Assembly: GCA_964502095.1 (NCBI GenBank)
Contig: CAZCUF010000009.1
Location: 78,645-142,644, forward strand
Direction: 5' to 3'
Source of the DNA: JACPVF01 sp964502095
GTDB taxonomy: Bacteria; Chloroflexota; Anaerolineae; Anaerolineales; Villigracilaceae
DNA: 64,000 bases
In this document: one piece after another, positions 33,496-40,850 of the stretch
Layout of the letters: the number at the start of each line of letters is the position of its first letter
How positions within the stretch are numbered: the stretch's first letter is position 1
Notes under the pieces: generated by a model
Told to the model about the DNA's origin: nothing
Database searches by the model: none
What the model saw: only the letters and a program-made list of their open reading frames with translations
Translations under genes and position numbers: made by a program

Positions 33496-34581
33496 ATGGA
33501 TTTCTCACTCGTTGATTCAATATTTTCGACATTGCGATTCGTTCCGCCCTCGAAGCTGGTCCTGCTCGAAGCGGATTCGCTTCGTTCCGCGCATGTGCCC
33601 CCGTATCCGCCCGATTGTCCGGCTTTGATTCTCGGAATCGATTCGCAAGATGTGGCCCGCGCGCTCAAAACGATTTTGCTGGCGAACTATCCCGAATCTT
33701 TTTTGGTGCAGGTCGTTCGCGGGGATGAAATTCGAGAAACCATGCTGGCGAAACTGGATGCTGCGAATCAATGGAGCGCCGAAACGAGTTTATATGTTCC
33801 GTCTTTGGGGGAGGGAACCAGCCTCGAAGCTTTTCAGGAGATCGTCGCTCATCTGCGCGCGCCGAACGGCTGTCCGTGGGACCGCGAGCAGACGCACGAA
33901 TCCCTGCGCACGAATCTGCTCGAAGAAACATATGAAGCTCTCGATGCCATTGATCGGCGCGATTTCTCCGCCATGCGCGAGGAGTTTGGCGACTTGATGT
34001 TACAAGTGATGTTGAACGCCCAGATCGCGTACGAAGAGTCTGAGTTTTCGATTGTGACGGTGATTAAAAACATCTGCGACAAATTGATCCGCCGCCATCC
34101 ACATGTCTTTGGTGAAGTCAAGGTAAAAGGCGTGGAGGATGTTTTGCAGAATTGGGAAAAACTCAAGGAAGCGGAACGCAGGGATAACGGCAAACAAAAA
34201 GGAATTTTAGACGGCGTTTCCGCGGCCCTGCCTGCCTTGAATCAGGCGCAGGAATACCAGAGCCGCGCCGCGCGGGTCGGTTTTGATTGGCCGGGGATCG
34301 AAGGCGTATTGGACAAGATCGCCGAAGAAATTCAGGAAGTCAGGGAAGCAGACACGCCCGGCCGCGTTAGCGAGGAGATCGGCGATCTGCTCTTCGCGCT
34401 GGTTAATCTGGCGCGCTGGCAGAAGGTAGATGCCGAATCTGCTTTGCGCGGGACGAATTTGAAATTCAAACGACGCTTTGCGCATATCGAAGCGGGCGCG
34501 CAGGCGCAAGGCAGGGATCTGTCGGACTTATCGTTGGATGAAATGGAAAGTCTCTGGCAGGAGGCGAAAACCCTGAAGTAA
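33496..34581 (+). CDS. mazG: Nucleoside triphosphate pyrophosphohydrolase MazG with N-terminal extension
   Basis: A 361-residue protein. Residues ~110-361 hold two MazG domains, each with the E-E-x-x-E ... E-E-x-G-D metal motif (L-L-E-E-T-Y-E-A and R-E-E-F-G-D-L; A-E-E-I-Q-E-V and S-E-E-I-G-D-L). The core also has L-R-A-P-N-G-C-P-W-D-R-E-Q-T-H-E-S-L-R. It hydrolyses NTPs and dNTPs to monophosphates, removing damaged nucleotides. The first ~105 residues have no strong motif; they could be a decayed methylase-like domain as in YabN/MazG fusions, but that is a guess. GGAG precedes the ATG. Confidence 0.92.
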   Translation: MDFSLVDSIFSTLRFVPPSKLVLLEADSLRSAHVPPYPPDCPALILGIDSQDVARALKTILLANYPESFLVQVVRGDEIRETMLAKLDAANQWSAETSLYVPSLGEGTSLEAFQEIVAHLRAPNGCPWDREQTHESLRTNLLEETYEALDAIDRRDFSAMREEFGDLMLQVMLNAQIAYEESEFSIVTVIKNICDKLIRRHPHVFGEVKVKGVEDVLQNWEKLKEAERRDNGKQKGILDGVSAALPALNQAQEYQSRAARVGFDWPGIEGVLDKIAEEIQEVREADTPGRVSEEIGDLLFALVNLARWQKVDAESALRGTNLKFKRRFAHIEAGAQAQGRDLSDLSLDEMESLWQEAKTLK

Positions 34582-34615
34582 GTTTGTATTTGCGGCCGAG
34601 AAGAGATCGAATGGA

Positions 34616-35248
34616 TTATTTGGCAGTGTTGCAGATGAATCGGTTGAGCGCGTCGTTGAACATGGCCTGTGCGGAAGCGGCATCCGCGGTGTAGGCCTTC
34701 CACGCAAAGGCGCGGTCGCCGCAGATCCATGCGCCTGCGCCGCCGAATGGCAGTAGTGGGGAAGCGGTGCTGGTGATGGCGGTGTACTCGACGTTCATAT
34801 TGTGAATTTTTGTGGCGTTCATATCCCCACTGCGCGCGTCATAGGCTTTGTCGAGAATGAGATCGAGCAGGAATTGCGGATCGCTCGCGCCCGGCGCGGT
34901 CTGCCACATAACCTGGATAAACAGGCTGGCGCTATAAGAGGCTAAAATCCCTTGTGCATAGGCGCTTGGGGAGCCGGGGTTATGCTGTGCGCTTACGTCG
35001 AAGAAAGCCATTTCGGGCGGATGGCCGATGCAGAACTGGTATTCACAGAATAGACCGGCCAGGCTAAACGAAGTGGGCGAGGGAAAGGGGGTTGAGATTG
35101 GCGCACGCGTGGAAGTGGGGATGGCGGCCAGAGTGGACGCAACGGCCAATCGGATTTGAAGTTCGGGGCTGGGCGTTTGGGGGCCGCAGGCCGCCGTCAG
35201 AACGAGAAGCAGGCTGAGGGTCCGAAGAAGAAGCGGGTGAAATTTCAT
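34616..35248 (-). CDS. Putative lipoprotein of unknown function
   Basis: A 210-residue secreted protein. The N-terminus has a basic start, a Leu-rich core, and a lipobox L-T-A-A-C with the Cys near residue 21. After it comes a Thr/Pro/Ser-rich linker (T-P-S, T-S-T-R-A-P-I-S-T-P-F-P-S-P-T), typical of surface lipoproteins in Anaerolineae. The remaining globular part (~150 residues) has several Cys that may form disulfides. I do not recognise a family. I chose the ATG at 35248 because a signal peptide starts there; the longer frame adds 16 residues. It may be downstream of nirK but lies after nirK's terminator. Confidence 0.7.
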   Translation of the reverse strand: MKFHPLLLRTLSLLLVLTAACGPQTPSPELQIRLAVASTLAAIPTSTRAPISTPFPSPTSFSLAGLFCEYQFCIGHPPEMAFFDVSAQHNPGSPSAYAQGILASYSASLFIQVMWQTAPGASDPQFLLDLILDKAYDARSGDMNATKIHNMNVEYTAITSTASPLLPFGGAGAWICGDRAFAWKAYTADAASAQAMFNDALNRFICNTAK

Positions 35249-35271
35249 CCGCGCATTATACTGGCATTTCC

Positions 35272-35306
35272 GAATCAAAACGGCCTCGTCGTACAACGAG
35301 GCCGTT
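35272..35306 (-). terminator. Rho-independent terminator after nirK
   Basis: A perfect 11-bp stem (AACGGCCTCGT 35279-35289 with ACGAGGCCGTT 35296-35306) with a six-base loop. On the minus strand it is followed by TTTTGATT. It lies 16 bases after the nirK stop. Confidence 0.85.
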
Positions 35307-35322
35307 GGCGTTTCCGGGGTGA

Positions 35323-36789
35323 TTAGTGCCCACTGCCGGGCATGGGAGTCCCGTCAATGATATCGGGAGCCGCCGGGCCGTCCACGATCAAGTAGCCGGC
35401 TAATCCGCGTTCTGCGCGCGAGAGGGAATGATCCACCAGAACGTATCGGCCGGGCGTTTGAAGCTGTACCTCAACGACGGTCGCGCTTCCCGGAGGAACC
35501 ATCGTAGTCTGTACGTCGGTAAGAGGCGGAGAGGTGATCGACCCGAGGTTGTAGACGCGGTCGAATACTTCGCCGATCAAATGGAAGGATGAGATGAAGT
35601 TGGGGCCGCCCACGCCGAAAAAGATCCGAATCGTTTCGCCGACGTTGGCTTTGAGCGGATGTTCGGTGGTCAGCGCGCCGACCGCGCCATTGAGCACGAA
35701 GTATTCGGGCTGTTCGTCCAGTAACTTATCGATATCCTGGCTGAGTTGGCCCTGTGTCCCGAACTTTTCGTGAGTGTACATTTCGCCTTGCATAACGTAA
35801 AATTCGCGGTCTACTTTGGGCAGGCCGCCCTCCGGCTCGACCAGAATCATTCCATACATGCCATTGGCGATATGCTGGGCCACCATGGGAGTGGCGCAGT
35901 GATAGACGAACAATCCGGGGTGCAATGCTTTGAACGTGAAGGAAGTTTCCTGGCCGGGCGCGCTGTTGGTGAATACTGCGCCTCCACCCGGACCCGTAAC
36001 TGCGTGAAAGTCAACCGAGTGACTCATGGAGCTATCGGGAGCGTTTTTCAAATGCACTTCCACGGTGTCGCCAACGCGCACGCGGAAGAACGGGCCGGGC
36101 ACTTTCCCGTTGAATGTCCAATAGCGGTAGGTTGTACCGGTATCCAATTGACCGACGAGCTCGACCGCTTCGAGATCGATGCGAACTGTGGTGGGGCCGC
36201 GGTCACCGATTGGGCCGGGCAGGTCAGTTGGGTCGCGGACAATATCTGCGCCGGTGGTCGGTTCATTCGCCGCCGCTGGGGCTGAAGCGCCGTTGCTCAT
36301 GTCCATGCCAGGCATCGAGTTCGCGTCCATGGTGGGGACGACAATACGTTGAGCCAAATTCGGCGCGCTCGAAACCGATCCTGAAACCTCGAAGTTGCCT
36401 TCCATCCCGGCCTGTCTGTGGCCCGGAATGGTGCAGAAATACTTGAAAGAGCCGGGCTTATCCACGGCAAAGGTCATGGTCACTGATTTCTTTTGCGCGG
36501 AAACATGATCGGAAACTGCGTTGAAATCGGGAAAAGAGATATCATGTTCCATCCCATCGGAAGTGATGAGAGTGATATTGACCGTATCGCCGACGACCGC
36601 CTTCAAAGTTGGGTTGACCACGCCGTCAATACTGCCGCCCTGGCCAACGTATACCAATTTGCCGTCTTTCATACCTGTGGTTAACGTATATGAAATGGAC
36701 TGGGGTTTATCGCTTCCCGCGCTACTGCAGGCCGAAAGAGCCAAAGCCAGCAGAGCCACAATAGAGAATAACTTGTAGAGAGACTTCAT
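35323..36789 (-). CDS. nirK: Copper-containing nitrite reductase with an extra N-terminal cupredoxin domain, lipoprotein
   Basis: A 488-residue exported enzyme that reduces nitrite to NO. Lipobox L-S-A-C at Cys21. Residues ~33-137 are a cupredoxin with type 1 ligands H82, C119, H124 and M129. Residues ~190-475 form the NirK core. Its type 1 ligands are H257, C298, H306 and M311; type 2 ligands are H262, H297 and H454; catalytic D260 and H403. The spacing between C298 and H306 suits the shorter class II NirK. The extra domain probably feeds electrons to the core. Its ATG overlaps the DUF1858 stop (ATGA), so the two are coupled under the Crp/Fnr-type promoter. Confidence 0.92.
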   Translation of the reverse strand: MKSLYKLFSIVALLALALSACSSAGSDKPQSISYTLTTGMKDGKLVYVGQGGSIDGVVNPTLKAVVGDTVNITLITSDGMEHDISFPDFNAVSDHVSAQKKSVTMTFAVDKPGSFKYFCTIPGHRQAGMEGNFEVSGSVSSAPNLAQRIVVPTMDANSMPGMDMSNGASAPAAANEPTTGADIVRDPTDLPGPIGDRGPTTVRIDLEAVELVGQLDTGTTYRYWTFNGKVPGPFFRVRVGDTVEVHLKNAPDSSMSHSVDFHAVTGPGGGAVFTNSAPGQETSFTFKALHPGLFVYHCATPMVAQHIANGMYGMILVEPEGGLPKVDREFYVMQGEMYTHEKFGTQGQLSQDIDKLLDEQPEYFVLNGAVGALTTEHPLKANVGETIRIFFGVGGPNFISSFHLIGEVFDRVYNLGSITSPPLTDVQTTMVPPGSATVVEVQLQTPGRYVLVDHSLSRAERGLAGYLIVDGPAAPDIIDGTPMPGSGH

Positions 36790-37016
36790 TCCTGCTCCTG
36801 ATTAAGAGTGATGGGTGGAGAGCCGGTTTGCAATTCCCCAAGGAATGATTCCAAGTGCAGGCCATAGGTTCGCGCTACATCCTCGACTGTGCAAAATCGA
36901 TCGAAATAACATCCTACGCACGCGGTTCTGTTTTGGAAGAATACCCGAATGGCCTCGGGTTGTGCCGCCAGCACTTCCTTTACGGTCATTTGAGGGGAAA
37001 TCGGACTTTTCTCCAT
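36786..37016 (-). CDS. DUF1858 domain protein, upstream partner of nirK
   Basis: A 76-residue protein. From about residue 10 it shows M-T-V-K-E-V-L, P-E-A-I-R-V-F-F, A-C-V-G-C and V-E-D-V-A-R-T-Y-G, the DUF1858 pattern with its C-x-G-C. The domain is often found beside hybrid-cluster proteins and denitrification genes, and may bind a metal or a cofactor. I use ATG 37016. A longer frame would begin with TTG at 37052, inside the promoter; ATG 36989 is also possible. No Shine-Dalgarno is visible. The stop overlaps the nirK start by four bases. Confidence 0.75.
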   Translation of the reverse strand: MEKSPISPQMTVKEVLAAQPEAIRVFFQNRTACVGCYFDRFCTVEDVARTYGLHLESFLGELQTGSPPITLNQEQE

Positions 37017-37028
37017 TCGTATGACCAA

Positions 37029-37034
37029 AGGATA
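37029..37034 (-). promoter_or_regulatory. -10 box of the DUF1858-nirK promoter
   Basis: On the minus strand TATCCT (37034 to 37029) has its centre 32 bases from the centre of the palindrome at 37056-37071. That is the spacing of a class II Crp/Fnr promoter, in which the activator site is centred at -41.5. The predicted transcript start is near 37022. Confidence 0.55.
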
Positions 37035-37055
37035 GCCGCTATCACCGTACAAGTC

Positions 37056-37071
37056 TTTGCGTCAGCGCAAA
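37056..37071. promoter_or_regulatory. Crp/Fnr-type operator
   Basis: A perfect palindrome TTTGCG-TCAG-CGCAAA. It keeps the TTG-N8-CAA skeleton of Crp/Fnr-family sites, but the inner bases are CG instead of AT. The regulator gene is next to it, and the -10 box is at class II distance. Autologous control of nirK is therefore likely. Confidence 0.7.
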
Positions 37072-37072
37072 C

Positions 37073-37099
37073 AAAAAAGACGGGTTAACCGTCTTTTTT
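37073..37099 (-). terminator. Terminator of the Crp/Fnr regulator gene, containing its stop codon
   Basis: AAAAAAGACGG (37073-37083) pairs with CCGTCTTTTTT (37089-37099) around a five-base loop, giving T-runs on both strands. The regulator's TAA stop codon (37085-37087) lies inside the loop. It is directly next to the operator at 37056-37071. Confidence 0.85.
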
Positions 37100-37789
37100 G
37101 TTAAGTCCTTCGGCGATTTGCACAAGATCGTGCGGCCTCAATATGCGGATTTTTTCGCGTCCGGTCTCGACGACAGCCTGCCTCTCCCAATCGGAGAATA
37201 CCCGGCTGACGGTAAACAACGTGGTGCCAGACATTTCCGCCAACTGCTGGCGCGTCAGGGTTAGTTCAACGATATGCTCCTGTATGCGTACGCCCGTGAC
37301 CGATGCAAGGCGGAGCAGGGCGTGGGCGATGCGCTGTTCCACCTTTTCAGTGGCAAGCTCGCGGTAACGCGCCTGCATCTCCTGAATGTAACCGGTCATG
37401 ACCTGCATCAGGCCAAAAGAAAGCTGGGGCCGCGTCTGCATCATCTCATGCAGAAAATTGCTTTCGATGGCAAGCGCGGTGCTGAATTCGAGTGCCTGCG
37501 CGCTAGCCGGATATAAAGCTCGTTCGCGCACCGCGCCCAGCGCGCCGAACATCTGCCATTCGCCGACCGTCCGCAAATTGACCTGCTGTCCCGTCTTGCT
37601 GGCTTGCGTCAGTTTGGCGCGTCCCGACGTCAGAACATATGAGTAAATGGCCGGGTCGCCCTGAAAGAAGAAAAATTCGTCCTCTTCAACAGACCTTTCG
37701 ATTCCATTTCGAGCCAGTAGTTTCAAATCTTCGTCGGGGGAATTTTCGAAAACAAGGACGCGGCGCAGGTCGAGTGGATTGATGGGCAT
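37085..37789 (-). CDS. Crp/Fnr family transcriptional regulator
   Basis: A 234-residue protein with an N-terminal cyclic-nucleotide-type sensor domain (~10-130), a dimer helix and a C-terminal winged helix (~150-220). The recognition helix region is L-T-R-Q-Q-L-A-E-M-S-G-T-T-L-F-T-V-S-R. The position of the usual base-contacting Glu holds F192, while S195 and R196 are kept. There is no Cys in the whole protein, so it is not an Fe-S FNR; a heme or other NO sensor like DNR is possible. It probably controls DUF1858-nirK through the adjacent palindrome. Confidence 0.88.
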   Translation of the reverse strand: MPINPLDLRRVLVFENSPDEDLKLLARNGIERSVEEDEFFFFQGDPAIYSYVLTSGRAKLTQASKTGQQVNLRTVGEWQMFGALGAVRERALYPASAQALEFSTALAIESNFLHEMMQTRPQLSFGLMQVMTGYIQEMQARYRELATEKVEQRIAHALLRLASVTGVRIQEHIVELTLTRQQLAEMSGTTLFTVSRVFSDWERQAVVETGREKIRILRPHDLVQIAEGLNKKDG

Positions 37790-37855
37790 AATAAGGTAAT
37801 TCTACCCTGAGAAGGAGGGTTTCTTCGGACCCGGGCGAATCTCGTTTGCCTGCCC

Positions 37856-37884
37856 TTGACACGTAAATTGGATGCGGGTATTAT
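37856..37884 (+). promoter_or_regulatory. Promoter of the copper operon
   Basis: A perfect TTGACA (37856-37861) is 17 bases from TATTAT (37879-37884). The expected start near 37891 falls at the edge of the CsoR-type operator, so repressor binding would block it. Confidence 0.85.
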
Positions 37885-37889
37885 AGGCG

Positions 37890-37913
37890 TACCCATCCCC
37901 CCTGGGGGGGGTA
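37890..37913. promoter_or_regulatory. CsoR-type operator
   Basis: TACCC, then AT, a run of six C, T and eight G, ending in TA. This G/C-tract inverted repeat with TACCC/GGGTA ends fits operators bound by CsoR family repressors. It lies between the -10 box and csoR, at the transcript start, suggesting copper-released autorepression. Confidence 0.75.
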
Positions 37914-37952
37914 GAAACCGAACAAGCCATTTGTTAGAACCTAGAGGCAATT

Positions 37953-38225
37953 ATGGAAAGTAATGAAAATGCACTCCGCCGTTTGAAAACCATCGAAGGA
38001 CATTTGCGCGGCGTTGTCCGCATGGTGGAAGAGGGCGCGTACTGCGTTGATGTGATTCGTCAGATTCAGGCGGTGGAAGCCGCGCTGAACAAAGTCAGTT
38101 CGCAGATTCTGGAGAATCATCTCAATTCCTGTGTCATTACCGCAATTCAGGGCAATGATAAAAAAGAACGCGAACGCGTGTTGAAAGAGATCACCGAAGT
38201 GTTCGAGATGTCTACGAAAGTTTGA
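37953..38225 (+). CDS. csoR: Copper-sensing transcriptional repressor CsoR
   Basis: A 90-residue all-helical CsoR. The Cu(I) ligands C31, H56 and C60 have the exact C-x24-H-x3-C spacing of the family. It starts L-R-R-L-K-T-I-E-G-H-L-R-G-V, the conserved first helix. Cu(I) binding releases it from DNA. It is the first gene after the promoter and operator, in an operon with copZ, copB and copA. Confidence 0.93.
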   Translation: MESNENALRRLKTIEGHLRGVVRMVEEGAYCVDVIRQIQAVEAALNKVSSQILENHLNSCVITAIQGNDKKERERVLKEITEVFEMSTKV

Positions 38226-38314
38226 TCATTTGGGAATTTGATGGCCGGATGGCGCCGCGTGCGAACGAAGCGCGCATCGTTGACCATATACTTAATCAGT
38301 TCAAGGAGAAAACC

Positions 38315-38533
38315 ATGACCACCGTTACCTATTCCGTCCCCGCCATGCACTGCGACCACTGCACTCACACTATTGAAATGGAAGTGGGGGAGTTGCAGGG
38401 AGTACAGGCAGTCAAAGCGGATTTGACTACCAAGAAAGTTCAGATCACGTTCGACACACCCGCCAGCGAGCAAAGCATCAAAGCGCTACTCTCGGAAATT
38501 GATTATCCTGCCGAGGGGTTGATCACCTTGTAA
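38315..38533 (+). CDS. copZ: Copper chaperone CopZ (HMA domain)
   Basis: A 72-residue single HMA domain with M-H-C-D-H-C near the start. It carries Cu(I) to the ATPases encoded downstream and can load CsoR. I start at ATG 38315, with AAGGAG upstream. A longer frame from 38222 has no ribosome site and adds non-HMA residues. Confidence 0.92.
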   Translation: MTTVTYSVPAMHCDHCTHTIEMEVGELQGVQAVKADLTTKKVQITFDTPASEQSIKALLSEIDYPAEGLITL

Positions 38534-38581
38534 GACAAAGCAAGTCTTCTTAACTGATGTTGCGCAGTCTAGCCACAGAGA

Positions 38582-38662
38582 CGCGGAGTCGCAGAGAGAA
38601 ATAAAAGGATTTTCCACCTGCCCCGAATGCAGGTGCGGGGTCGGCGTCTCTGTGACTCCGCG
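38582..38662. repeat. 81-bp palindromic element between copZ and copB
   Basis: 16-base ends CGCGGAGTCGCAGAGA (38582-38597) and TCTCTGTGACTCCGCG (38647-38662) are inverted repeats with one difference. Inside is a second perfect stem CACCTGC (38615-38621) / GCAGGTG (38629-38635). There is no open frame of interest. It resembles a small non-autonomous or REP-like repeat, and could also be an RNA structure that affects copB expression. Confidence 0.7.
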
Positions 38663-38683
38663 ACAAAAATGCGTAAGGACAAA

Positions 38684-40831
38684 ATGACAGACTCTCACGC
38701 CAAACACGAGCATCATGACCATTCCCAAATGGAACATGATGCTCATCCCAAGCCAATAGCGGACGCACACGCCGACCACATGACGCATACTGCCGCGCCA
38801 GAATCTCAGCATGAGATGCATGCCACGCATGGAATGGGCAACATGGATGAACACGCAGGTCACGTAGACCACAGCGGACATGAAGACATGTTCCGCAGGC
38901 GATTCTGGGTTTCACTGTTGCTCAGTATTCCTGTTTTGCTGTATACGCCCATGCTCCAGATGTGGTTCGGGTTCAGGACGCCCGAATTCATGGGCAGTCA
39001 GTGGGTGGCGGCTCTGTTCGCCGTGATCGTTTTTATCTATGGCGGCGTGCCGTTTATTCAAATGGCTGTCCCAGAGATTCGCAACCGCCAGCCTGGCATG
39101 ATGCTGTTGATCTCGTTGGCGATCTCGGTCTCGTTTGTGTACAGCCTCGCCGCGTTGTTCTTCAACTTAGGCGAAGGCTTTTTCTGGGAACTGGTCACGC
39201 TCATTGACATCATGCTGTTAGGGCATTGGATCGAGATGCGTAGTGTCCGTCAGGCTTCGGGCGCATTGAACGCGTTGGCAAAATTGATGCCTGATACCGC
39301 TGAACACATCATGCCCGATGGCAGTGTTCACACCATGCCAGCCTCTTCGTTGAAGTTGAATGATCTCGTGCTTGTCCGCCCTGGGGCGAGTATCCCTGCC
39401 GATGGCGTGGTAGCAGACGGCGAGTCCGATGTGAACGAAGCGATGATCACGGGCGAGTCGCTTCCTGTGAAAAAAGTCGTCGGCGCAAAAGTGATCGCGG
39501 GCAGTATCAATCAAGATGGAAGTTTGCGAGTCCGCGTGTCAGCCATCGGTGAACAGACCGCGCTGGCTGGAATCATGCGTTTGGTTCGTGACGCGCAACA
39601 GAGTAAATCAAATACGCAAATCTTAGCCGATAAAGCCGCGGGCTGGCTTTTCTATCTCGCTATCGGCGTTGCCGCGCTCACCGCTATTCTATGGACGATT
39701 GCCTTGGGCTTCGACCTGTTCACGTTGGAGCGAGTCGTCACTGTGTTGGTCATTGCGTGTCCGCACGCGCTGGGGCTGGCTGTCCCGCTGGTCGTGGCGA
39801 TCAGCACCACGTCCGCGGCGCAGAACGGAATTTTAGTCCGTAACCGTTTGGCGCTCGAAGCCGCGCGTGAAATTGACGTGGTGATCTTCGATAAAACCGG
39901 CACGCTCACGAAAGGCGAGCAGGGCGTGGTTGCCCTCAAAACCAACGGCGTGGATGAAAACCACGCTCTCGCCCTCACCGCGGCTGTTGAGGCGGATTCG
40001 GAACACATCATCGCCCGCGCGATCCGTGACGCGGCGAAAGAGAAAAATTTGCATCTGCCAGTCGTCACTGATTTTGAAGCCATCAAAGGACGCGGCATCC
40101 GCGCAAAGCACAACGGGAAGGATTTGTGGGTGGGCGGTCCGCGTTTACTGGAGATGCTCAATGTTCAGCTCGATTCGGCAATTTCGGAATTCGCTTCTTC
40201 CTCAGGGACAAAGGGTCAGACCGTCGTCTACCTGATCAGAGACGGGAAGATTTTCGCCGCGCTCGCATTGGCAGACGTGATTCGCCCTGAGAGTTATGAA
40301 GCCATCAAAAAACTTAATGAGATGAATGTTCAAGTCGCCATGTTGACGGGTGACAGCAAAGATGTCGCCAAGGCCGTCGCCGATGAACTTGGAATCAAAT
40401 TGTATTTTGCAGAAGTGCTTCCTGAGCATAAAGACGAAAAAGTGATCGAACTGCAAAAACAAGGTAAAAAAGTAGCCATGGTCGGCGATGGCGTCAACGA
40501 TGCGCCCGCCCTCACCCGCGCCGACGTGGGCATTGCGATCGGCAGCGGCACCGATGTGGCTGTTGAATCCGCTGGGATCATCTTGGTGAAAAGTAATCCG
40601 CTGGATGTGGTCAAGATCTTCAAATTGAGCCGCGCCAGTTACAACAAAATGATCCAAAACCTGATCTGGGCTTCGGGCTACAACATTGTTGCTTTGCCGC
40701 TTGCCGCAGGCATCCTTGCCTCGGCTGGAATATTACTTTCACCAGCCGTAGGCGCGCTGTTGATGTCGGTGAGTACCATCGTCGTGGCGATCAATGCCCA
40801 GTTACTGCGGCGAGTGAAATTATCTGAATAA
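38684..40831 (+). CDS. copB: P1B-type copper-exporting ATPase with CPH motif (CopB-like)
   Basis: A 715-residue P1B-3-type ATPase. The first ~70 residues are rich in His and Met (more than 20 His), a metal-binding tail in place of HMA domains. About eight membrane helices follow. The transport site is A-C-P-H-A-L-G-L, phosphorylation D-K-T-G-T-L-T, actuator T-G-E-S-L-P-V, and G-D-G-V-N-D-A-P-A. The end has M-S-V-S-T-I-V-V-A-I-N-A. Such pumps move Cu(II), Ag or Cu(I). ATG 38684 has AAGGA before it; the longer frame starts inside a repeat. Confidence 0.92.
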   Translation: MTDSHAKHEHHDHSQMEHDAHPKPIADAHADHMTHTAAPESQHEMHATHGMGNMDEHAGHVDHSGHEDMFRRRFWVSLLLSIPVLLYTPMLQMWFGFRTPEFMGSQWVAALFAVIVFIYGGVPFIQMAVPEIRNRQPGMMLLISLAISVSFVYSLAALFFNLGEGFFWELVTLIDIMLLGHWIEMRSVRQASGALNALAKLMPDTAEHIMPDGSVHTMPASSLKLNDLVLVRPGASIPADGVVADGESDVNEAMITGESLPVKKVVGAKVIAGSINQDGSLRVRVSAIGEQTALAGIMRLVRDAQQSKSNTQILADKAAGWLFYLAIGVAALTAILWTIALGFDLFTLERVVTVLVIACPHALGLAVPLVVAISTTSAAQNGILVRNRLALEAAREIDVVIFDKTGTLTKGEQGVVALKTNGVDENHALALTAAVEADSEHIIARAIRDAAKEKNLHLPVVTDFEAIKGRGIRAKHNGKDLWVGGPRLLEMLNVQLDSAISEFASSSGTKGQTVVYLIRDGKIFAALALADVIRPESYEAIKKLNEMNVQVAMLTGDSKDVAKAVADELGIKLYFAEVLPEHKDEKVIELQKQGKKVAMVGDGVNDAPALTRADVGIAIGSGTDVAVESAGIILVKSNPLDVVKIFKLSRASYNKMIQNLIWASGYNIVALPLAAGILASAGILLSPAVGALLMSVSTIVVAINAQLLRRVKLSE

Positions 40832-40850
40832 AATATCTTAAGGAAAAAAC

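Noticed and set aside
38582..38662. Terminal repeats of an insertion sequence.
   Set aside because: No transposase frame, too short, and no target duplication seen.
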